A DNA stretch of 64,000 nt from Enteractinococcus fodinae (GTDB lineage: Bacteria > Actinomycetota > Actinomycetes > Actinomycetales > Micrococcaceae), in the NCBI RefSeq assembly GCF_031458395.1, contig NZ_JAVDYJ010000001.1, positions 1,674,001-1,738,000 of the forward strand. The letters are read 5' to 3'. The position numbers and the translations under genes were made by a program. Under the pieces are notes generated by a model. The model searched no databases. It saw nothing but the letters and a program-made list of their open reading frames with translations, and had not been told where the DNA came from. The stretch's first letter is position 1, and each line of letters begins with the position of its first letter. This document shows, piece after piece, positions 1 to 8,955 of the stretch.

Positions 1-85
1 CGACCACATCGGTAAACCAGAGGCGGATAAACCGTACATCACGGTCTTCCAGAGTGCGTAACACGTATTCTTGCTGGCGATCCAT
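1..85 (-). CDS. glnA2: Glutamine synthetase, type I (5' end only)
   Basis: Only the first 28 codons lie in the window; the gene runs off the left edge. The visible N-terminus begins MDRQQEYVLRTLEDRD and continues into a RFIRLWFTDV segment, which is the characteristic start of actinobacterial glutamine synthetase paralogues of the GlnA2 kind (ATP-dependent ligation of ammonia to glutamate). The start is the ATG at 85-83. It is divergent from panB with 65 bp between the two starts. The paralogue assignment rests on a short segment; GlnA4-like proteins share part of it. Confidence 0.75.
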   Translation of the reverse strand, partial: MDRQQEYVLRTLEDRDVRFIRLWFTDVV

Positions 86-144
86 GGATGGAGTCACTTC
101 CTGACAAATTCTCGAGGTCACCTACCACAATAGCAATGTGACGT

Positions 145-150
145 TAGACT
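145..150 (+). promoter_or_regulatory. panB: Candidate -10 element for panB
   Basis: TAGACT fits the actinobacterial TANNNT -10 pattern. It lies directly before the first ATG (151) and 7 nt before the in-frame ATG at 157, so transcription from it would start at or near 157 and give a leaderless mRNA. No convincing -35 is seen. Weak call from pattern alone. Confidence 0.25.
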
Positions 151-990
151 ATGGGCATGGTTGATTCCCCATATTCAGTTTTGAAAAAGACCCCTGCCCG
201 CTACCGGACCGTCCACTTCCAGCAGATGAAAGAGGCAGGTGGCAAATTCGCGATGCTCACCTGCTATGACGCACTCACGGCCGCGATATTCGACGAGGCC
301 GGTATCGAGACGCTTCTCATCGGTGATTCCCTGGGTAATGTCGTGCAAGGCCAATCCTCGACCCTGGGCGTGACCATGGAGGATATGATTACTTTCTCCA
401 AGGCGGTCGTTGCCGGCACCGACCGGGCCTTCGTGGTGGCAGACTTACCATTTGGCTCTTACGAGGCGTCCGTAGAGCAAGCCGTCGCCTCAGGAATTCG
501 CCTGGTCAAAGAAACCGGAATCTCAGCGATTAAGATGGAAGGCGGCGTAGAATATGCCCCGCATATTCAAGCGCTGACTGCAGCCGGTGTCGCAGTCATA
601 GCCCACACCGGGTTCACTCCGCAATCAGAGCACGTGCTGGGCGGGTTCCGTGTGCAAGGCCGTGAGGACGACGCAACGCAACGCATGGTGCAAGAAGCAC
701 AGGTGCTACAAGAGGCCGGCGCAACCATGTTATTGATGGAGATGGTACCTGCCGAGGTCGCAGCTGCCGTTGACCAAGCACTGACGATACCCACCATAGG
801 CATTGGCGCCGGTAGTGGCACCACAGGACAAGTCTTAGTCTGGCAGGACGCGTTTGGCCTGAACCGGGGCCGTGTCCCATCGTTTGTTAAACGCTTCGCC
901 GAGGTTGGGGACGCGCTATCTGACGCTGCAAAGCAGTACCGTGAAGAGGTACTCAAAGCCGAGTTCCCGGACGACGAACACAGTTTCTAA
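151..990 (+). CDS. panB: 3-methyl-2-oxobutanoate hydroxymethyltransferase
   Basis: First committed step of pantothenate (CoA) synthesis: it transfers a hydroxymethyl group from methylenetetrahydrofolate to 2-oxoisovalerate to give ketopantoate. The 279-aa length is normal. The family's Mg-ligand positions are visible: Asp in LLIGDSLG (about residue 59), Asp in VVADLPFGSY (about 98) and Glu in KMEGG (130). A MLTCYDALTA segment near residue 35 is also typical. The start could be ATG 151 or ATG 157; there is no Shine-Dalgarno at either and the mRNA may be leaderless. It stands alone, with no panC in view, so the pathway genes are not clustered here. Confidence 0.95.
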   Translation: MGMVDSPYSVLKKTPARYRTVHFQQMKEAGGKFAMLTCYDALTAAIFDEAGIETLLIGDSLGNVVQGQSSTLGVTMEDMITFSKAVVAGTDRAFVVADLPFGSYEASVEQAVASGIRLVKETGISAIKMEGGVEYAPHIQALTAAGVAVIAHTGFTPQSEHVLGGFRVQGREDDATQRMVQEAQVLQEAGATMLLMEMVPAEVAAAVDQALTIPTIGIGAGSGTTGQVLVWQDAFGLNRGRVPSFVKRFAEVGDALSDAAKQYREEVLKAEFPDDEHSF

Positions 991-996
991 CGTGGC

Positions 997-1182
997 CTAC
1001 CAGTCGTCTTCAGCTTCGTCTTCTTCGTCCCAGGCCCTGTTACGTTTTTCGTAGGTGGCTAGCGCATTTGCGGCTTCGTCACGGGTCGCAAATGGTCCGA
1101 TGCGATCCGTGGAAAACGATTGCGGGCCGTCTTCGACTTCACCGGTTTTGACGTTGTACCAGTAGCGTTTTTCTTGGGTCAT
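997..1182 (-). CDS. Small SPOR-domain-like protein
   Basis: A 61-aa protein starting MTQEKRYWYNVKTGEVE, with a compact stretch (GPFATRDEAANALATY) like the last part of a SPOR fold, then a highly acidic tail. SPOR domains bind denuded peptidoglycan in larger proteins; whether so short a protein does so is unknown. The ATG at 1182 is preferred over upstream starts because the homology-like part begins there and AGAAG sits just upstream; upstream extensions run into the divergent map gene. It is convergent with panB, ending 7 bp after it, and divergent from map. Short proteins of this kind next to map are common in Micrococcaceae (recalled, not searched). Function unknown. Confidence 0.7.
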   Translation of the reverse strand: MTQEKRYWYNVKTGEVEDGPQSFSTDRIGPFATRDEAANALATYEKRNRAWDEEDEAEDDW

Positions 1183-1228
1183 ACTTCTTTCATACCAGAT
1201 GAACACACCGGCCAGATAGACTGAGGCT

Positions 1229-2200
1229 ATGACTTTTACACCACAGAACCTTGAGTCCCGTGTAGTGGTTGAGCCTGGGTCACCTGCATCCCATAACCAA
1301 CCGGTCGACTCGCCGCCGCGCCCCGGACCTGGTTCCCGGGCTCCCAAGGGCCGGTTGACTCCGGGATATGTTGCGCCACAGCTGCCAGTCCCAGCCCATA
1401 TCGAACGCCCCGATTATGTCGGGAAGAAGGATGCCGTTGAGGGGCTGCACGGTGACGTCTACGATGCTGAAGGTCTTGGCAAAATTCGTGCCGCAGGACG
1501 GCTAGCTGCTCAAGCGATGAACCTGGTGGAGCAATACATTCGCCCGGGGGTAACTACCGCTGAGTTGGATCGCGTGGGCCATGAGTTCATCATTTCCCAG
1601 GACGCGTGGCCTTCGACGCTGGGCTATAAGGAATTCCCGAAATCGATGACCACATCACTCAACGAAGTGATTTGTCACGGCATTCCTGACGACACCGTGT
1701 TGGAGGATGGCGACATCATCAACATCGATATCACGGTGTATAAAGACGGCCACCACGGTGACCACAACAAGACATTTCTCGTGGGTGACGTTGACGAGGA
1801 GTCGCGATTGTTAGTCGAACGCACCGAGAAGGCTCTGGAGCGTGCGATCAAGGCGGTCAAACCCGGCAGGGAAATCAACGTCATTGGCAGGGTCATTGAA
1901 ACCTATGCCAAGCGCTTCGGCTATGGAGTAGTAGAAGATTTTGTAGGCCACGGTGTCGGCAAAGAGTTTCATTCCGGGCTCATTGTGCCGCACTACGATA
2001 CAGCACCCCGCCATAACGAGGTCATGGTTCCCGGGATGGTCTTTACCATCGAGCCGATGCTCACGTTAGGAAGTATCGCCTGGGACCTGTGGGATGACGG
2101 CTGGACGGTTACGACCAAAGATAAGCAACGCAGCGCGCAGTTCGAACACACCATTGCGGTAACCGAAGATGGCGCCGAAATTCTTACCATCGCTGATTAG
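1229..2200 (+). CDS. map: Methionine aminopeptidase, type I
   Basis: Removes the initiator methionine from nascent proteins using two metal ions. The ligands of the pita-bread fold are visible: the first Asp of NIDITVYKDG, the Asp in GDHNKTF, the His in VGHGVG, the Glu in FTIEPM and the Glu in QFEHTIAV. Residue HGIPDD marks the substrate pocket region. At 323 aa it is longer than the ~250-aa catalytic core because of a proline-rich N-terminal extension before the PAHIERPDYVG segment, as in many actinobacterial MAPs. The start at ATG 1229 has a weak TGAGG in front; a TTG at about 1355 preceded by AAGGG is an alternative. A strong hairpin follows the gene. Confidence 0.93.
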   Translation: MTFTPQNLESRVVVEPGSPASHNQPVDSPPRPGPGSRAPKGRLTPGYVAPQLPVPAHIERPDYVGKKDAVEGLHGDVYDAEGLGKIRAAGRLAAQAMNLVEQYIRPGVTTAELDRVGHEFIISQDAWPSTLGYKEFPKSMTTSLNEVICHGIPDDTVLEDGDIINIDITVYKDGHHGDHNKTFLVGDVDEESRLLVERTEKALERAIKAVKPGREINVIGRVIETYAKRFGYGVVEDFVGHGVGKEFHSGLIVPHYDTAPRHNEVMVPGMVFTIEPMLTLGSIAWDLWDDGWTVTTKDKQRSAQFEHTIAVTEDGAEILTIAD

Positions 2201-2214
2201 CGAAGTTTCAGGGT

Positions 2215-2251
2215 CCGGGGTGGGCTGGCTTCCCCTTCCAGCCCACCCCGG
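2215..2251. terminator. Bidirectional hairpin terminator between map and nrdR
   Basis: A perfect 14-bp inverted repeat (arms 2215-2228 and 2238-2251, loop CTTCCCCTT) lies between the convergent ends of map and nrdR. It has no long T-run, but its position between two stop codons supports termination on both strands. Confidence 0.75.
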
Positions 2252-2257
2252 AAGTCG

Positions 2258-2743
2258 TTAACGCGTGAACAACTTGGCTTGCAGCGGCTCTTGTACGTGT
2301 GGGCGCTCCCGCAACTCATGGATAGCTTTTTCAAAGTCATCCAGATTATCGAAATCTTGATAGACCGAAGCGAACCGCAGGTAGGCGACCTGGTCCAGCT
2401 GCCGTAGCGGACCTAGGATGGCCAAGCCTACCTCGTGAGCATCGACTTCAGCATGTCCAGTCGCCCGGATTTTTTCCTCGACCTCCTGGGCGAGTTTGGC
2501 TAAATCGTCGTTGTCGACCGGACGACCTTGGCAGGCCTTCCGGACGCCGTTGACGATTTTGGCCCGGTCAAAGGGTTCGGCCACTCCGGAACGTTTAATA
2601 ACGCTCAGTGAGGTGGTTTCCATCGTGGTGAAACGTTTATCGCAGGAGCGACATTCTCGTCGACGACGTATCGCCGAGCCGTCATCTAATGACCGAGAAT
2701 CCACGACGCGTGATTCTTCATGTCGGCAAAACGGACAATGCAT
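2258..2743 (-). CDS. nrdR: Transcriptional repressor NrdR
   Basis: ATP/dATP-sensing repressor of ribonucleotide reductase genes. The N-terminus MHCPFC followed by the [10 protein letters not shown] segment gives the four-Cys zinc ribbon that binds DNA, and the ATP-cone domain follows ([16 protein letters not shown] onward). The 161-aa length is usual. I use ATG 2743 because the family starts exactly at MHCPFC; a GAGAGG lies about 12 nt upstream. It lies downstream of dnaE in the same direction, separated by a 134-bp gap that holds two NrdR boxes, so it probably regulates itself. The ribonucleotide reductase genes themselves are not in the window. Confidence 0.96.
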   Translation of the reverse strand: MHCPFCRHEESRVVDSRSLDDGSAIRRRRECRSCDKRFTTMETTSLSVIKRSGVAEPFDRAKIVNGVRKACQGRPVDNDDLAKLAQEVEEKIRATGHAEVDAHEVGLAILGPLRQLDQVAYLRFASVYQDFDNLDDFEKAIHELRERPHVQEPLQAKLFTR

Positions 2744-2786
2744 GGGGGAAGAAACCTCTCTATAGGATAGGTCTAAGCACATCTTA

Positions 2787-2835
2787 GTCCTACATATAGT
2801 TGCGGTTCAACCCCTCGGGCTACTATATGTAGTGG
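2787..2835 (-). promoter_or_regulatory. nrdR: Pair of NrdR boxes upstream of nrdR
   Basis: Two near-palindromic sites fit the NrdR core cWATATATWg: CTATATGTAG at 2823-2832 (the 16-mer 2820-2835 matches about 13 of 16 consensus positions) and CTACATATAG at 2790-2799 (about 10 of 16). Core starts are 33 bp apart, close to three helical turns, as in known paired NrdR operators. They sit 44-92 bp before the nrdR start codon. Site identification is by eye against the published consensus. Confidence 0.7.
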
Positions 2836-2877
2836 TTCGGGATCTGAAGCTGTCGTCCCGAAGTCTACGGTCGGCAC

Positions 2878-5800
2878 TCATTCGAGACACGAAGGTCCCA
2901 AGAGGACCTTCAAATCGCCAAAGAGTGCCGGGTTCGGATTAACCTTATACTGCGGACCGACCCGCAAGATTTCCATCGTCAGGTTCCCAACGAGTTTGAT
3001 ATTCACGTCGGTTGTACCCGAGTGGCTGCGCAGCACTTCGCCGAGTTGCCTAATTAAGGGTTCGGTAGCTTTATACGATGGGATCGTCAGGTTGAGCGGT
3101 CCCCCGGCTGCCATGTCCGTGGTATCAAGAATGGTCATCTCTTGGGCTGAAATGACCACAGAGCCGTCATCGCGGCGTTGAACCCGTCCCTTGATGGACA
3201 CGACGAGATCTTCAGCGATGACCGTGGAAATGGGTTCATAAACTCGCCCGAAGAACATCACGTCTATGGAGCCGGCTAGGTCTTCGACTTCTGCGCGAGC
3301 ATACGGGTTGCCTGACGTTTTTGCGACACGACGTTCAAGAGTCGTGATCAACCCGGAGATTGTCACGAACGAACCATCGGCCGGGCCTTCATCGTCAACG
3401 ACCTGACTCACGGTGTGATCCGCATGCTGATCCAGAAGCTGCTCCAGCCCCTGCAGCGGATGGTCCGATACATAGAGCCCGATCATCTCGCGCTCAAAAG
3501 CCAGTTTCGTCTTCTTATCCCATTCGGGCAAATCAGGGACCGTGATACCAAATCCGGTGTCGACGCCTGTGGTTTCTTGGTCGTCGAGCAGGGAGAAGAA
3601 GTCGAACTGGTTATTTGCTTCCTGGCGTTTTTGCACCATGGAGGCGTCGACCGCTTCCTCATGCACGGCCAACAGGGCACGTCGAGAGTAGTTTAGTGAA
3701 TCGAACCCGCCCGCCTTGATAATGGATTCGATAGTGCGCTTATTGCACACTTCTTGCGGTACCTTTTTGAAAAAATCCTGGAATGACGTGAAGGCACCTT
3801 GTTCTTCACGTGCCTTGACCATGCCGGCAACAACGTGCGCGCCCACGTTACGAACCGCACCCATACCGAATCGGATATCTTCACCGACCGGGGTGAAATT
3901 TTGCGCGGATTCGTTAACATCGGGTGGCAGGACATTGATATTCATTCGGCGGCATTCGTTCAGATATACCGCCAATTTGTCTTTATCGTGGGATACCGAC
4001 GTCAGCAGTGCTGCCATATATTCTGCCGGATAGTGCGCCTTCAAGTACGCCGTCCAGTAGGAGATCACCCCGTAGGCAGCCGAGTGGGCTTTGTTGAAGG
4101 CATAGTCCGAGAACGGTAGCAAAATGTCCCACAGCGCAGTAATGGCTTCTTGGGAGTATCCGTTATCCAGCATCCCTTGCTGGAAGCTGGCGTACTGCTT
4201 GTCGAGTTCTTCCTTCTTTTTCTTACCCATGGCACGCCGCAGAATGTCGGCCTGCCCGAGCGAGTAGCCGGCCACCTTTTGGGCAATGGACATGACCTGT
4301 TCCTGATACACAATCAGACCGTGGGTCACCCCCAGGATCTCTTCGAGCGGCTCTTCTAGCTCTGGGTGAATCGGGGTGACCTCTTGCAGCCCGTTCTTAC
4401 GCAGCGCATAGTTATTATGCGAGTTTGCCCCCATGGGACCGGGACGGTACAACGCAAGTGTCGCAGAGATGTCTTCGAAGTTGTCAGGACGCATCAGTTT
4501 GAGTAACGCGCGGATCGGGCCGCCGTCCAACTGAAACACCCCGAGGGTATCGCCACGAGCTAGCAACGCATAGGAATCTGGGTCATCCAACTCTAGGGTG
4601 TCCAAATCTAGCGTGAAGTTTCGGTTGAGTTCGATATTTTCGACCGCATCCGAGATCACGGTGAGGTTGCGTAGCCCCAGAAAGTCCATCTTGATCAAGC
4701 CCAGTGCTTCAGCGGTGGGGTAATCGAACTGGGTGATTACCTGACGATCAACTAACCGTCGCATCAGGGGAATGACGTCAATGATCGGGTCCGAAGACAT
4801 GATCACACCGGCCGCGTGGACACCCCATTGACGAATAAGTCCTTCGAGTCCCTTGGCGGTCTCGAAGACTTCTTGGGTCTCGGGATCAGTCTGGAGCATC
4901 TCCCGGAAATCGCCGGCCTCTGAATAGCGTGATGCTTCCGGATTTTCGATGTCGGCTAACGGGATATCCTTGGCCATGACCTGCGGTGGTAGCGCTTTCG
5001 TGAGCTGCTCCCCCATCGAAAATGGTTTACCCAGCACACGGGCTGCATCTTTTAGGGCCTGCTTCGTCTTAATAGTCCCGTAGGTTACGATCATCGCCAC
5101 ACGTTCGTCACCATATTTTTCGGTCACGTATTCGATGACTTCGTTTCGGCGGCGATCGTCAAAGTCCACATCGAAGTCAGGCATGGAGACACGATCCGGG
5201 TTCAGGAAACGCTCGAAAATCAAACCGTGCTGTAACGGATCTAATTCGGTGATGCGGAGAGCATAGGCGACCATCGAACCGGCACCGGAACCACGTCCTG
5301 GACCCACCCGGATGCCTTGTTCTTTCGCCCAGTTGATGAAGTCTGCCACCACTAGGAAATAGCCGGGGAAGCCCATGTTGATGATGACTTCGAGCTCATA
5401 GTCGGCTTGTTTTTGAACATCCGATGGAACCCCGTTGGGATACCGGAACCGAAGGCCTTTATTAACCTCTTTGATCAACCAGCTGGTCTCGTCCTCACCC
5501 GGCGGGGTGGGGAATTTTGGCATGTAGTTGGCGTCAGTGTTGAAACTGACTTCGCACTGCTCGGCAATCACCAAGGTATTGTCGATGGCTTCGGGCAGGT
5601 CCGAAAAGAGCGCCCGCATTTCCGCGGCGGATTTCAGGTAGTAGTCATTACCGGAGAAGGCGAACCGTGAGCCACCTTCGTCGTAGGTTGGTTCGCTAAG
5701 TTTGGATCCGGATTGCAGGGCCAACAACGCTTCGTGATGTTTGGCGTCGTGCTGGTGAGTGTAGTGCAGGTCGTTTGTCGCGACCAGCGGCAGATTCAAA

Positions 5801-6477
5801 TCCTTGGCAATTTGCAGCAGGTCTCCGATGACTCGGCGTTCAATATCCAGCCCATGTTGCATCACTTCGACATAAAAATTTTCTTTGCCGAAAATATCTC
5901 GGAACTCCGCTGCGGCGTCGAGAGCCTCTCGGTACTGTCCCAGGCGCAGCCGCGTTTGGACTTCACCAGATGGACACCCGGTGGTGGCGATCAGGCCTTC
6001 GGAGTACTCATTGAGTAGCTCGCGGTCGATCCGAGGCCATTTCGCATAGACCGAATCCAGGGACGCGTGTGATCCCATCCGGAATAAGTTGTGCATACCG
6101 GTGTTGTTTTTGGACAGCAAGGTCATGTGCGTATAGGCGCCACTACCGGAAACGTCGTCGCCGCGTTGGTCGGGATCGCCCCAACGCACACGGGTCTTAT
6201 CGGTGCGGTGCTGATGGCCAGGGGTGAGATATGCTTCCAACCCCACAATGGGCTTGATGCCATACTGCTGGGCCTTGTTCCAAAAATCGAATGCGCCGAA
6301 GAGATACCCGTGATCGGTGATGGCGATCGCTTCTTGGCCTAACCGATTGGCCTCAGCAAACAGTTCATCAAGTTTTGCAGCTCCGTCGAGCATGGAGTAT
6401 TCGGTATGGGTGTGAAGGTGTACGAAACCGTCGCGTTTCCCTGTAGATCCACCGGCCAAGAGTGTGTCGACCTCCAA
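2878..6477 (-). CDS. dnaE: DNA polymerase III alpha subunit
   Basis: Replicative polymerase catalytic subunit (DnaE1 type), 1199 aa. The PHP domain opens with HLHTHTEYSMLDGA (residues 20-33); the palm carries PDFDVDFDDRRR (433-444) with the catalytic aspartates; the PGRGSGAGS loop lies just before it. A C-terminal OB fold follows near residues 1030-1110. The start is non-ATG: TTG at 6477 is the first possible start after an in-frame stop, while TTG at 6459 has a GGAGG 11 nt upstream and may be the true one; no ATG precedes the PHP motif. It sits between an RluD-like gene and nrdR on the same strand. Confidence 0.96.
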   Translation of the reverse strand: MEVDTLLAGGSTGKRDGFVHLHTHTEYSMLDGAAKLDELFAEANRLGQEAIAITDHGYLFGAFDFWNKAQQYGIKPIVGLEAYLTPGHQHRTDKTRVRWGDPDQRGDDVSGSGAYTHMTLLSKNNTGMHNLFRMGSHASLDSVYAKWPRIDRELLNEYSEGLIATTGCPSGEVQTRLRLGQYREALDAAAEFRDIFGKENFYVEVMQHGLDIERRVIGDLLQIAKDLNLPLVATNDLHYTHQHDAKHHEALLALQSGSKLSEPTYDEGGSRFAFSGNDYYLKSAAEMRALFSDLPEAIDNTLVIAEQCEVSFNTDANYMPKFPTPPGEDETSWLIKEVNKGLRFRYPNGVPSDVQKQADYELEVIINMGFPGYFLVVADFINWAKEQGIRVGPGRGSGAGSMVAYALRITELDPLQHGLIFERFLNPDRVSMPDFDVDFDDRRRNEVIEYVTEKYGDERVAMIVTYGTIKTKQALKDAARVLGKPFSMGEQLTKALPPQVMAKDIPLADIENPEASRYSEAGDFREMLQTDPETQEVFETAKGLEGLIRQWGVHAAGVIMSSDPIIDVIPLMRRLVDRQVITQFDYPTAEALGLIKMDFLGLRNLTVISDAVENIELNRNFTLDLDTLELDDPDSYALLARGDTLGVFQLDGGPIRALLKLMRPDNFEDISATLALYRPGPMGANSHNNYALRKNGLQEVTPIHPELEEPLEEILGVTHGLIVYQEQVMSIAQKVAGYSLGQADILRRAMGKKKKEELDKQYASFQQGMLDNGYSQEAITALWDILLPFSDYAFNKAHSAAYGVISYWTAYLKAHYPAEYMAALLTSVSHDKDKLAVYLNECRRMNINVLPPDVNESAQNFTPVGEDIRFGMGAVRNVGAHVVAGMVKAREEQGAFTSFQDFFKKVPQEVCNKRTIESIIKAGGFDSLNYSRRALLAVHEEAVDASMVQKRQEANNQFDFFSLLDDQETTGVDTGFGITVPDLPEWDKKTKLAFEREMIGLYVSDHPLQGLEQLLDQHADHTVSQVVDDEGPADGSFVTISGLITTLERRVAKTSGNPYARAEVEDLAGSIDVMFFGRVYEPISTVIAEDLVVSIKGRVQRRDDGSVVISAQEMTILDTTDMAAGGPLNLTIPSYKATEPLIRQLGEVLRSHSGTTDVNIKLVGNLTMEILRVGPQYKVNPNPALFGDLKVLLGPSCLE

Positions 6478-6483
6478 CTTGAT

Positions 6484-6505
6484 GACTGACTAGCGACAGT
6501 CAGTC
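6484..6505. repeat. Short inverted repeat between rluD and dnaE
   Basis: GACTGACT at 6484-6491 and AGTCAGTC at 6498-6505 form an 8-bp stem with a 6-nt loop, in the short gap before the dnaE start and touching the stop of the upstream gene. It is too weak to call a terminator; it could simply mark the junction. Confidence 0.3.
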
Positions 6506-7437
6506 TAGCCGTAGTCTTGCAAACGTTCCAAAGCGTAGCGCAGGTCGTCAGGATACGATGACGTGTAGCTCACGTATTGACCCGTGACGGGGTGCTCGAA
6601 GGCAATGCCAACGGCATGTAGCCACTGACGGGTCAGCCCCAGCTCTGCGGCAAGTTGCGGATCAGCATCATAGGTCAGATCCCCGACCAGCGGGTGTTTG
6701 AGCGCTGAAAAATGCACTCGAATCTGGTGAGTTCTTCCCGTGAGGAGCTCAACGTCAACCAGCGTGGCAGTACCGAAGGACTCGAGCGTTTTATAGACGG
6801 TCAAAGCTTCTTTGCCACCCTCGACGACACCGAAACGCCATTCATATCCCGGTTGCCGGTCGATCGGGGCGTTAATGGTGCCGTTGAGCGGATCGGGTAG
6901 CCCTTCGATGAGGGCGTGATAGTGACGCTGCGGGGTTCGATCATGGAAGGCTTGTTTTAGCCGGCTGTAGGCAACCTCAGTCTTGGCGACCACCATCAGC
7001 CCGGAGGTACCAACGTCTAGCCGTTGTACGATGCCTTGGCGTTCGGGCGGGCCGGAGGTGGCAACATCGATTCCCAGCGCAGCTAACCCGCCAACCACGG
7101 TGGGGCCCTTCCACCCCTGGGAGGGATGGGCCGCCACGCCCACTGGTTTGTCTACGACGACATAATCGTCCTCGTCTGCCACGATTGTTAGGTCCTGCAC
7201 GAGTTCGGCTCTCACCTCTAATGGGTCCGGGTCATTGGGCAATGTCACGCTCAGGATATCGCCGGGTGCCACCTTGGTTGACTTCGCGGCTTGTTCGGCG
7301 TTGACGGTGACCAAGCCGCGTTGAATCCATTGCACCGCTTTGGTGCGAGATATGCCGGCCAATTGTGCTACGGCTGCGTCGGCTCGGCTGCGTTGCTCTA
7401 TTGTGACGATCAGTTTTGCGGGGTCGGAGGCGGTCAT
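6505..7437 (-). CDS. RluD/RluA-family rRNA pseudouridine synthase
   Basis: Converts uridine to pseudouridine in large-subunit rRNA. An N-terminal S4 RNA-binding domain (ADAAVAQLAGISRTKAVQWI) is followed by the catalytic domain with the RluA-family active-site motif QRLDVGTSGLMVVAKT, which holds the catalytic Asp, and the GRTHQIRVHF motif near the end. The ATG at 7437 gives 310 aa and has AGGAAG 6 nt upstream; an extension to 7506 would overlap lspA. It starts 8 nt after the lspA stop, so the two are cotranscribed, an arrangement common in many Gram-positives. The exact uridine modified cannot be read from sequence. Confidence 0.92.
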   Translation of the reverse strand: MTASDPAKLIVTIEQRSRADAAVAQLAGISRTKAVQWIQRGLVTVNAEQAAKSTKVAPGDILSVTLPNDPDPLEVRAELVQDLTIVADEDDYVVVDKPVGVAAHPSQGWKGPTVVGGLAALGIDVATSGPPERQGIVQRLDVGTSGLMVVAKTEVAYSRLKQAFHDRTPQRHYHALIEGLPDPLNGTINAPIDRQPGYEWRFGVVEGGKEALTVYKTLESFGTATLVDVELLTGRTHQIRVHFSALKHPLVGDLTYDADPQLAAELGLTRQWLHAVGIAFEHPVTGQYVSYTSSYPDDLRYALERLQDYG

Positions 7438-7444
7438 GCGCTTC

Positions 7445-8002
7445 CTATCCTGAGTTTTCGTTTGCGGTTGACGATTCCTCTGGCTGACCATCAAGCGTCT
7501 TGCCACGCATGACTAAAATAACGATGACGATAATGGAAACTACGATGAATGAATCCGCCAAATTGAAAATGGCGAAATTTGGCACGGCTATGAAATCGAT
7601 GACGTGTCCGACACCAAACCCAGGTTCCCGAAAGAGACGGTCTGTGAGGTTGCCGGCTATCCCACCGCCCAGGGCGCCCAGCGTGATAAGCCAAGGGGTT
7701 GTTCTGGCCCGAAAAACGATCAGGTACAGCACGATCAGCAATCCAACAGCCTGAATGATGGTAAAGACCCAGGTGAATTCTGTTCCGATTGAAAATGCCG
7801 CTCCGGGATTACGGATGAAATGCCACGTTAACAGTGGCTCAATGACCGGTATGCGCTCGCCCTCGTGCATATTGGCCAAGACAGCTTCTTTGGACCAAAG
7901 ATCCGCGAGATAAGCTACGACCAGCGGGATGAGCGCGATCCACCAGCTACGCTGGGGAACGTCGTGTTCGGTATGCGCCACGTTCTTCTCCTTGGGCGGC
8001 AT
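7445..8002 (-). CDS. lspA: Lipoprotein signal peptidase (signal peptidase II)
   Basis: Membrane aspartyl protease that cleaves the signal peptide of diacylated prolipoproteins before the lipobox Cys. Four hydrophobic helices are visible, with the two catalytic aspartates in GNLTDR and FNLADSF. ATG 8002 gives 185 aa and has GGAAGAG 6 nt upstream; the further upstream TTG is less likely. The C-terminus is a short polar tail. It is coupled to the rluD-like gene downstream. The window contains a clear potential substrate, the lipoprotein at 27338. Confidence 0.95.
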   Translation of the reverse strand: MPPKEKNVAHTEHDVPQRSWWIALIPLVVAYLADLWSKEAVLANMHEGERIPVIEPLLTWHFIRNPGAAFSIGTEFTWVFTIIQAVGLLIVLYLIVFRARTTPWLITLGALGGGIAGNLTDRLFREPGFGVGHVIDFIAVPNFAIFNLADSFIVVSIIVIVILVMRGKTLDGQPEESSTANENSG

Positions 8003-8022
8003 GACATACTCTTCCAAACACT

Positions 8023-8056
8023 GATGGTCGGCTATTTACGAGAATAGCCGACCATC
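8023..8056. terminator. Hairpin between divIVA and lspA
   Basis: A perfect 14-bp inverted repeat, arms 8023-8036 and 8043-8056, with loop TACGAG. It lies between the divIVA stop and the lspA start on the minus strand. There is no strong T-run after the stem, so it may be a weak terminator or a processing site separating the two genes. Confidence 0.6.
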
Positions 8057-8101
8057 TGTGTTTGACCGAGACGCCCGCAGGGCGTTCTCGGGATGTCAAA
8101 G

Positions 8102-8764
8102 TTAGTCTGTGACTCGGGCTTGAGAGTCGAGGTCCTTGAGCTGGTTTTCGATGAAGGAGCGCAGACGCGAACGGTAATCACGTTCGAAGCCGCGGAGCTC
8201 TTCAACTTCACGCTCCAGGGTGGATTTGCGTTTCTCAAAGTCTTCGAGAGTCTTGCGAGAGGTCTCTTGCGCCTCGGTGACCAGGCGGTTCGCTTCGCGT
8301 TCGGCCTGTGAGATAATTTCGTCGCGTTTACGTTCACCTTCGGCGACGTATTCATCGTGCAGTCGTTGAGCCATGGCCAACACACCGGCAGCAGATTCTG
8401 CGGTGGTTTCTGTGGAGTCGGCTTGGGCCGGCGCGGCTGGTGCAGCAGGCTGTACGACTTCAGGCTCTGGCTCGACTACTTCTTGAGCCTCTGGTTCTGC
8501 TTCTACCACTGGCAGATCTGCTGCTGTGGCGGCTTCCTCTTCGTTACCGTCAGCTGGGACGGGCGATGGGACCGATGCGCTTTCTCCGGTCTGAGCTTCT
8601 AGCTCTGCCACCTGACGACGCAAGTCATCGTTCTCTTGGTTTAGACGGCGCAGTTCCTCAACGATCTCATCGAGAAAATCGTCTACTTCGTCTTGGTCGT
8701 AGCCTTCTCGAAATTTCGTGACTTGGAATTTCTTATTGACTACAACTTCCGGCGTGAGAGCCAT
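8102..8764 (-). CDS. divIVA: DivIVA / Wag31 polar growth and septum-site protein
   Basis: Coiled-coil scaffold that binds curved membrane at poles and septa and organises wall synthesis. The N-terminal lipid-binding domain is typical (MALTPEVVVNKKFQ, then GYDQDEVDDFLDE), followed by a first coiled coil to about residue 55, an acidic Ala/Pro/Glu-rich linker (about 56-120), and a second long coiled coil. 220 aa. The Phe17/Arg18-type membrane contact seen in B. subtilis falls at TKFREGY here. It lies at the end of the dcw region with its own 190-bp upstream gap, so probably has its own promoter. Confidence 0.95.
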   Translation of the reverse strand: MALTPEVVVNKKFQVTKFREGYDQDEVDDFLDEIVEELRRLNQENDDLRRQVAELEAQTGESASVPSPVPADGNEEEAATAADLPVVEAEPEAQEVVEPEPEVVQPAAPAAPAQADSTETTAESAAGVLAMAQRLHDEYVAEGERKRDEIISQAEREANRLVTEAQETSRKTLEDFEKRKSTLEREVEELRGFERDYRSRLRSFIENQLKDLDSQARVTD

Positions 8765-8955
8765 GTGGTCACCCCAATTACTTGGTCATGTACAAAACTA
8801 GAAAACCTGGTGTTTTCTCGTGAGCAGCGCAAGCGGAAAACTCGAAGCTACTACGTATCTCTGCTTACAATATCACCGTATATCGCTGAACGAGTAGTCT
8901 ACACAGCTGTTACGGTAAAAAATTCGTCTTCTTGAGCTAAATAACTTGATAAAGC

